In this document: piece by piece, positions 57,921 to 64,000 of the stretch
How the letters are laid out: each line of letters begins with the position of its first letter
How positions within the stretch are numbered: the first letter of the stretch is position 1
Source of the DNA: Dryomyza anilis
Lineage: Eukaryota > Arthropoda > Insecta > Diptera > Dryomyzidae
DNA length: 64,000 bases
Direction of reading: 5' to 3'
Assembly (NCBI GenBank): GCA_951804985.1
Contig: OX638131.1
Location: forward strand, 86,626,349-86,690,348
Notes under the pieces: generated by a model
The model's database searches: none
What the model saw: the letters and a program-made list of their open reading frames with translations, nothing else
What the model was told of the DNA's origin: nothing
Position numbers and translations under genes: made by a program

Positions 57921-58828
57921 CGCGTTCCAATATTTTATATTTATTTTGTTATTATTTTTAAATATCACTTGATTGATAGAACTGCGAACGCATAACCGCA
58001 AAACGTTACACAGAAGACATACATACGACATGTTGCTGCTGACACATGTTGCGATAAGTTCAAATTAGTTTTTATTTATTAATTTTTTTTTTAAGAAATC
58101 CCAACGATTATAAACTCAATATTGAAAGTGTTATGCATGATAGTTGACATGCTTAAAAAACAGAATATTTTCAATATTCAAAAAACATACTATAAAAGTT
58201 ATGAAATATACATTTTCAGTAGTACTACCTACCATTACAATAATTTAAACTTTGGATTGACTGAATATAAATACATTATGTAAAATTTGGTTGAAATCGT
58301 GTTTCTGAAAATGTCTTCTCCCAGAAAAGTATTACAAAAATTCAGCATTTCCGCAGAGTTCTAACCATCCAATCTCTATATCTGTGGCCCGTTTCTATAT
58401 CACTTCTCGACGGGTTTTCTCGAAGGGTTGATTTCTCGAAATGACGAAGTTGTGAAGATCTGACTACATTATTAATCTTGTTTTTATACTTTGGTTTCTT
58501 TGGTATTTTCAGAACCCAATGGCAAAAATTTCCGATTCTGGTAAATCCTAAGAAACAAATTTGTAAATTGTAATGTTCATTGTCGTTGGAACTAATCAAA
58601 GACACAAACCTGCGTTTTGTGGTATCATATGATGATGAGATGCTCGTTGGTATTAGCTGATCTTGGTATGAGAAAATGAAGTGTCTTTGTATTAAATGTC
58701 TTTGTATGAGTGTATGTATTTAATTAGCGGCAGAATTAATCTTAAATAAGGGAATTAAAATCCCATGTGTCTATTCATACATTCATATATCTGAATATAT
58801 CTGAGATTCGGGTACTGGAATAAAATAC
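57921..58828. other. AT-rich DNA, no assignment
   Basis: TATGATGTCATGG-like words (TCTTTGTATGA, 58681-58710) recur and may be remnants of a small repeat. Nothing else recognised. Confidence 0.3.
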
Positions 58829-59702
58829 ATATCGTCACTGTCATGCCAAAGGGGCGAATGTGCATTTTTAAAAATGTTGGGAAATCAAATTTTAAAGTTA
58901 GAAGTGCATTAAAAATTAGCAATATTTAGATTTTTTTTTTCAATTTTTTCTGTTATTTTGGTTCATTCATGAATTATTATAACGTATATAAAATATCTTT
59001 GGATTTGGACAACTTACTGAATTATAAATACGGATTTTGTGAGACTATATCCTGACCAAAACGCAGATATTTTTGTTTTTTATGCAATAACTTTTTATTA
59101 GCGAAAAATAAAATAGTGGTGTAAAGGCATTTATTGTTTGTTTTTAAAGCGCCTATCGATCTGCATCAGTAATTAAAAAAACAAAAACAAAAATTCGAAA
59201 AATTGAAAATCTTGTCATGCCAAAAGGGCGAATCTTTTCGTTTTTTCGCCATAACTATTTATTGGAACGAGAAAAAATAGTGGTGTAAAGGCATTTGTTA
59301 TTTGTTTTTAAAGCACCTATCGATCTGCATCATTTAAACACATTTTTTTTTTCCTGCAAATAACAAATGGCAAATTAATGTTTGGTAAAATATTTCTAAA
59401 TAATGATGCAGGTCAATAGGTGTTTTAAAAAAAAACAATAAATGCCTTTACACCACTATTTTATCTCGTATCAATAAAAAGTTATGGCGAAAAAACGAAA
59501 AGATTCGCCCTTTTGGCATGACAAGATTTTCAAATTTTCAAATTCGCCCTTTTGGTTTTGACTTTTGTGGATAGAAATATCCAACAAAACGAAACGCGAT
59601 TTTAGCACAGTATACTTGAGGAAAAACTACATTCAAAAATGTAAAAAAAACGCAATTGTCAAAAATTGCACATTCGCCCATTTGGCATGATACTGACGAT
59701 AT
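58829..59702. mobile_element. foldback-type element F, copy 1 (~870 bp)
   Basis: Ends ATATCGTCACTGTCATGCCA and TGGCATGATACTGACGATAT face each other. The phrase CATGCCAAAAGGGCGAA and its complement recur at 59217, 59503, 59543 and 59680. 59190-59540 is a near-perfect palindrome (CGCCATAACTATTTATTGG against TCAATAAAAAGTTATGGCG). No coding capacity. Confidence 0.85.
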
Positions 59703-60013
59703 ATTCTAGATAGTTTTTTACAATGCTAAACGGGCTTAAAGTATTTTCGCGATAACATACTTCTGTGATCTCGGCATTCGACTCAGTAGCTTTCAAAAAT
59801 GCTAAATATTCCTATATTGTTTTTGCAATTGAATAATTCTGAGATCCATGTATTGAGCTGTCATGTATATATTCAATAAAGTACATATTGATATGAGATA
59901 CCTTTATATCAGATGTTCAATGTATAAGATGTTCATTTAAATGAGATGTCCTTTGGTGTAAGATGTCATGGTTTCAAATGTTTTTGTATGAAATGTCCAA
60001 TGGTATGAGGTGC
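59703..60013. other. AT-rich DNA with short ATGAGATGTC-type repeats
   Basis: Words such as GAGATACC, AGATGTTCA, GAGATGTCC and AGATGTCATGG recur every 15-20 bases at 59895-60010. They look like a decayed minisatellite. Confidence 0.4.
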
Positions 60014-61075
60014 ACGGAGGGAAAAAAGTTCTAAAATCCAGAAGGAATCAAGAAGACTACGGAGTGATATACAGCTAAACCGAAAAATTCTTAATTTCAT
60101 GAAATAGATTTTCTTAGTTGCCGAAAAAGTAACTAAGTAGAATTATTCTTAGATTCAGTTATTAATTTCTTGGTTATCAAAAAAGTAACTAAGTAGAATT
60201 CAGTTATTAATTTCTTAGATTTCAAAAATGTTGTTGTTGTTTTCGTCCCAAAATTTAATGAACACGTGTTCCGTATAGTTGTTTTTTCGATCTTGCTTTG
60301 TCGCTATTATGTTTTCTTTTACTTTGTCCGTCTGTCAGCCCCATCTGTTTGTTCGTGTGTCTGTCTGTCGATACCATAAGCATTGTTAGTGTATTTAGAT
60401 AACAATGGAATGAAATCAACTTGGTATTTATGCAAAATTGAACCCAAATTTATGTTTACGAACTGAAACCATACCAATATTCGTAGGAAAAATCGTTTAT
60501 TCTATTTATATCTTTAACATTCATACATACACAGACGCTTGCCTGGCTGTGCTTTGTTGTTCTATTCGTGAAAAAACACACATACAAATATTGTATATCA
60601 TGCCGTTTTTTGATACTTAAGAAGAAAATAATTTGCAATCCAGACAAATTGTACTTAGTTACATTTTTGATACCTAAGAACTTAATGTCTGAATATCTAG
60701 AAAAATTTGGCTTAGTTACTTTCAACAGACAGACAGGCACACTAACAAACAGATGGCGACCTCGCAAAACAAAGCATACAGACAGAGCAATATCGATGAA
60801 AACAACAACAATACATGAACACGTGTTCTTTTTGCGATGAATACAGCAACAATTTTGCGTGTTCTATTTGGTTTTTAATTATCAATAAATTAACTTCTGA
60901 AAATCTAGTTGAATAAAGTTTGTTTATTTTTTTGACAACTAAGTAATTTGCTTTCTTGATATCCAGATAACAAATTCTTGAATTAGAGTATTATTTAATT
61001 GATATTAGTCAAATTCTACTATTTTTCATTCTAACCGAATTCTTCTCGAGTTTTAGAATTTTATTTCCCTCCGTG
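60014..61075. mobile_element. foldback-type element E, copy 2 (1.06 kb)
   Basis: CACGGAGGGAAAAAAGTTCT and TAGAATTTTATTTCCCTCCGTG mark the ends. Most of the interior matches copy 1, with a ~200-bp shorter middle. Short frames inside correspond to those in copy 1 and lack domains. Confidence 0.85.
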
Positions 61076-61468
61076 TGGTTTGTGGAATTGTGATGTTCAT
61101 GTTGTTATGAAATTTCCATTGTTATGATGTAGCCATAACAATGTAGCTATTGCCTGTTAGGTATATTTAATGCTACCAACCTTACAGCTTTGGAACAAGA
61201 GTCATTCATTTACTATACTTCTAAAAATTAGGAAAAAAGTAAATTGTCCTTCTTTTACTTAATAATTTTCACAATGTTTAAGAAAATCATTTCGATATCG
61301 GGCATCCTTCTGACAGTATACTGAAGACGTATTTAATTTAATACGCAGCAACACTATTTTCTGTGATATTCTTGTTTGAAATGTTCCTCTTATTGGTTTA
61401 ATTGATTAAACCGTTTGTTGTGTTTTGTTATATTTTGAGAAATGTCTTGGACATAGTGTGTTTTACAT
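61076..61468. other. AT-rich DNA, no assignment
   Basis: Spacer between elements E and F; nothing recognised. Confidence 0.3.
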
Positions 61469-62505
61469 ACCGTCACTATCATGCCAAAGGGGCGAATGTG
61501 CAATTTTTGGCATTTGCGTTTTTTTACATTTTTGAATGTAGTTTTTCCTCAAGTATACTGTGCTAAAATCGCGTGTCGTTTTGTTGGATATTTCTAGCCA
61601 CAAAAGTCAAAACCAAAAGGGCGAATTTGAAAAATTGAAAATCTTGTCATGCCAAAAGGGCGAATCTTTCCTTTTTTGCATAACAATTTATTGGTACGAG
61701 ATAAAATAGTAGTGTGAAGACATTTATTGTTTGTTTTTAAAACACCTATCGATCTGCATCATTATTTAAAAATATTTTTCCAAACATTTTTTCCTGCAAA
61801 TTAATGTTTGACAAAATATTTTTAATTAATAATGCAGGTCGATAGGTGCTTTAAAAACAAACAATAAATGCTTTTACACCACTATTTTATCTCGTACCAA
61901 TAAATAGTTATGGCGAAAAAGGAAAGATTCGCCCTTTTGGCATGACAAGATTTTCAATTTTTCGAAATTTTGTTATTTGCAAGAAATACCAATAAATAGT
62001 TATGGCGATAAAGAAAAGATTCGACCTTTTGGCATGACAGATTTTCAATTTTTTGAATTTTTGTTATTTGCAAGAAAATATTTTTAATTAATGATGCAGG
62101 TCGATAGGTGCTTTAAAAACAAACAATATATGCCTTAACACCACTATTTTATCTCGTACCAATAAATAGTTATGGCGAAAAAAGAAAGATTCGCCCTTTT
62201 GGCATGACAAGATTTACAATTTTTCCAATTTCTTCGTTTTTTTGCTATAACTTTTTATTCGTGCAAGATAAAATAGTAGTTTAAAGGTATTAATTGTCTG
62301 TTTTTAAAGCATCTATCGATTGGCATCATTATTTAAATTTGCCAAAAAAAATTCCTGCAAAGAACAAATGGCAAATTAATGTTTGGACAAATATTTTTAA
62401 ATAATGATGCCAATAGATAGGTGCTTTAAAAACAAACAATTAATTCCTTTACATCACTATTTTATTTTGAGCGAATAACAAGTTATAGCATAAAAAACAA
62501 AAATA
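61469..62505. mobile_element. foldback-type element F, copy 2 (~1.04 kb)
   Basis: It starts CCGTCACTATCATGCCAAAG-GGGCGAATGTGCAATTTTT, like copy 1. At least three inverted blocks of GCCCTTTTGGCATGACAAGA follow, with repeated CACCTATCGATCTGCATCAT and its complement. The right terminal repeat is not the same as in copy 1, so the end is approximate. Confidence 0.78.
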
Positions 62506-62549
62506 TTATGGGAATATGATAGGGAAATATGATATAAAGCACCATTACG

Positions 62550-62685
62550 TCTCTCGTCATGATTGCTTCAATTTTGCTTGCCACAAACATAAAAACGGTG
62601 AGACCATGACTGTGATAAAGACGTTCCCGTTTTTATATTTGTGGCGAGCATGTAACAAGATTGAAGCAATCATGTCGGGAGGACA
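62550..62685. repeat. hairpin-forming inverted repeat (~48-bp arms)
   Basis: CATGATTGCTTCAATTTTGC, TTGCCACAAACATAAAAACGG at the left pairs with CCGTTTTTATATTTGTGGCG and GATTGAAGCAATCATG at the right. The loop is about 35 bases. The small frame here is not considered a gene. Confidence 0.75.
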
Positions 62686-62689
62686 TGTT

Positions 62690-63396
62690 CTGACGATCAA
62701 TCGCTAATCGACCTAATTTCGATAAATTATAAATTTATCTTTATTTTTTTATCATGACGGTGAGACCTTCTACATTTTTAAATGACATCTCGTAGAGGGT
62801 TTAGGTATCTATATTAATAAAACAAAACGTGTTTTTTTCTCTTGCACTAACCGGCCGTATTTCTGAACAGATTTTAATGATACTGGTATCAAACGATTCG
62901 TATTAATCAGATGTAGTGCGTGCCATACTTACTTTTTATAATTTTAGAACAAATATCGACAGAAAAAGCTGAAAACTAAATTACAACAACCATCATTTTA
63001 TTAAATTGTGTCGCGTGATTTTTTTTTTTCATTATATATATTTTTTTTTGAAAATAATCCAAAGAATTTTATGATGTACTAAAATATATAACTTCAAAAA
63101 TAATCGGTAGATTTTGTTTATTTTTTTACGAAATATGAAAATATAAAGCTACAGTTATGCATTACAAATTGTCTTCTGGATTTTTTTTTCTGGAATTTTT
63201 AATATTCAAGAATTTATAAATGTCTTTAATATTTAAATATAAAATATTTTCATATAATCTATGTTTTTCATGTATATTTAGAAACAAATTTTGGATGGTT
63301 TTTACTAGTATTTTATGGATGTACTGGATTAATTTAGAATAAGATTAAAATTACAGATTTAAAAAGAATCTTGAAACAAAAGGTTATTTTTATATT

Positions 63397-63429
<33 letters not shown>

Positions 63430-63440
63430 AAGCACAAAGC
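62690..63440. other. AT-rich DNA ending in a T run
   Basis: TTGCACTAACCGGCCGTATT at 62842 resembles the edge of a dispersed repeat. A T run spans about 63398-63425. Nothing else recognised. Confidence 0.35.
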
Positions 63441-64000
63441 ATTTTTTTCGGTATCGATTTCGAAAGCTTTAAGCGCCAACATCAAAGTAGCCGAATATTG
63501 ATATTATACAAAATATTGCCGCCGACCAAATGCAAATACAACAAGAACAATAACAGAAAATAAATTGCGATTAGCTCAACGCACATAAAAAGCACCGCAT
63601 AAAAAGCCCAACGCCGATGTCGATGTCGCTGTCGCCACCGCCGTGCTGTGCCGTGTTTGGGGCGTCAAAAACATAAAATGTTATTTGCCACCGCAGTGGC
63701 CATAAAAATAATTGCGCACATAGAAAATAATTATTATGACCAAAACGCATACAAATCATTAACCGGACAAAACATATAAAAATGGTAAATGGTGCAACCG
63801 GCCGGACGGTGCGTGTTGCCAATTTGACAAAAACGCAACACTGCGGCGAACAATAAAATACAAAATAATAAAATAAAATATTAAAAAAATTAAAACCAAA
63901 AAAATAATATGGCAACACTGCGAAAAATGTACCGAAATAAATTGTGAGCATTTGTGGTGCATAAAGTATGGTAGTAGGAGCATATTTTCATTTCATTCTT
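63441..64000. promoter_or_regulatory. unique segment rich in CATAAAA words, candidate distal enhancer
   Basis: ACATAAAAAGC, GCATAAAAAGC, ACATAAAATG, GGCCATAAAAA and GCATAAAGT lie at about 63582, 63597, 63670, 63699 and 63960. The complementary TTTTATG core suits Caudal/Abd-B-type homeodomains. GGCCAT and TTGCCA words and (GTCGAT)-type repeats at 63615-63640 raise GC. Overlapping minus-strand frames have no domain. The segment continues beyond the window. Confidence 0.4.

Overview
The window is insect nuclear DNA, most likely from a higher fly (Brachycera/Schizophora type). Evidence: a clear teashirt (tsh) ortholog, very AT-rich non-coding DNA, CAA/CAG-rich (opa-like) tracts, tRNA-derived SINEs and many short inverted-repeat transposons. 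I cannot name the species. There is one protein-coding gene; the rest is its intron, its UTRs and a long gene desert of repeats and a few islands of unique, higher-GC DNA. I saw no rRNA, CRISPR array, intact tRNA gene or virus-derived gene.

The gene is tsh on the minus strand. A coding micro-exon of 53 bases (20544-20596) encodes the family's conserved N-terminus. It is spliced over an 11.3-kb intron (9279-20543) to one large exon (6164-9278). The joined protein is 1055 residues with three widely spaced C2H2 fingers, a PLDLS CtBP-binding motif and the family C-terminus. The 3' UTR runs leftwards from 6163, and the 5' UTR and promoter lie to the right of 20596, probably within 20.6-25 kb.

Layout: 1-5 kb, nested repeats (family A, a 1.2-kb foldback, SINE-1 copies). 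5-6.16 kb, tsh 3' flank and UTR. 6.16-20.6 kb, tsh with an intron full of MITEs and decayed tandem arrays plus two unique islands. 20.6-25 kb, leader/promoter region, including a GTATCT-rich segment and a 1.5-kb GTT-rich tract. 25-35 kb, foldbacks, MITEs, a tandem duplication, nested transposons and a deleted Tc1/mariner element. 35.6-38.8 kb, unique DNA that looks like distal regulatory sequence. 38.9-43.9 kb, an almost perfect 5-kb array of the 8-mer TTTATTAA. 44.2-45.2 kb, a second unique island. 45.8-63.4 kb, more repeats, with small GC-richer islands near 49.5, 50.6 and 57.5-57.9 kb. 63.44-64 kb, a last unique segment rich in CATAAAA words.

The observation I rate highest is a 15-bp palindrome, GTATCT-N3-AGATAC. 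It and its half-sites are concentrated in four unique non-coding segments around tsh (15.5-15.7, 21.8-22.8, 37.2-38.5, 44.2-45.2 kb) and are only scattered singly elsewhere. Together with paired TTTTATGCG and TCGTAAA inverted sites at 35.7 and 37 kb, this suggests a shared cis-regulatory code at the tsh locus. That is inference from sequence alone. Family letters (A-V) are local labels of mine.
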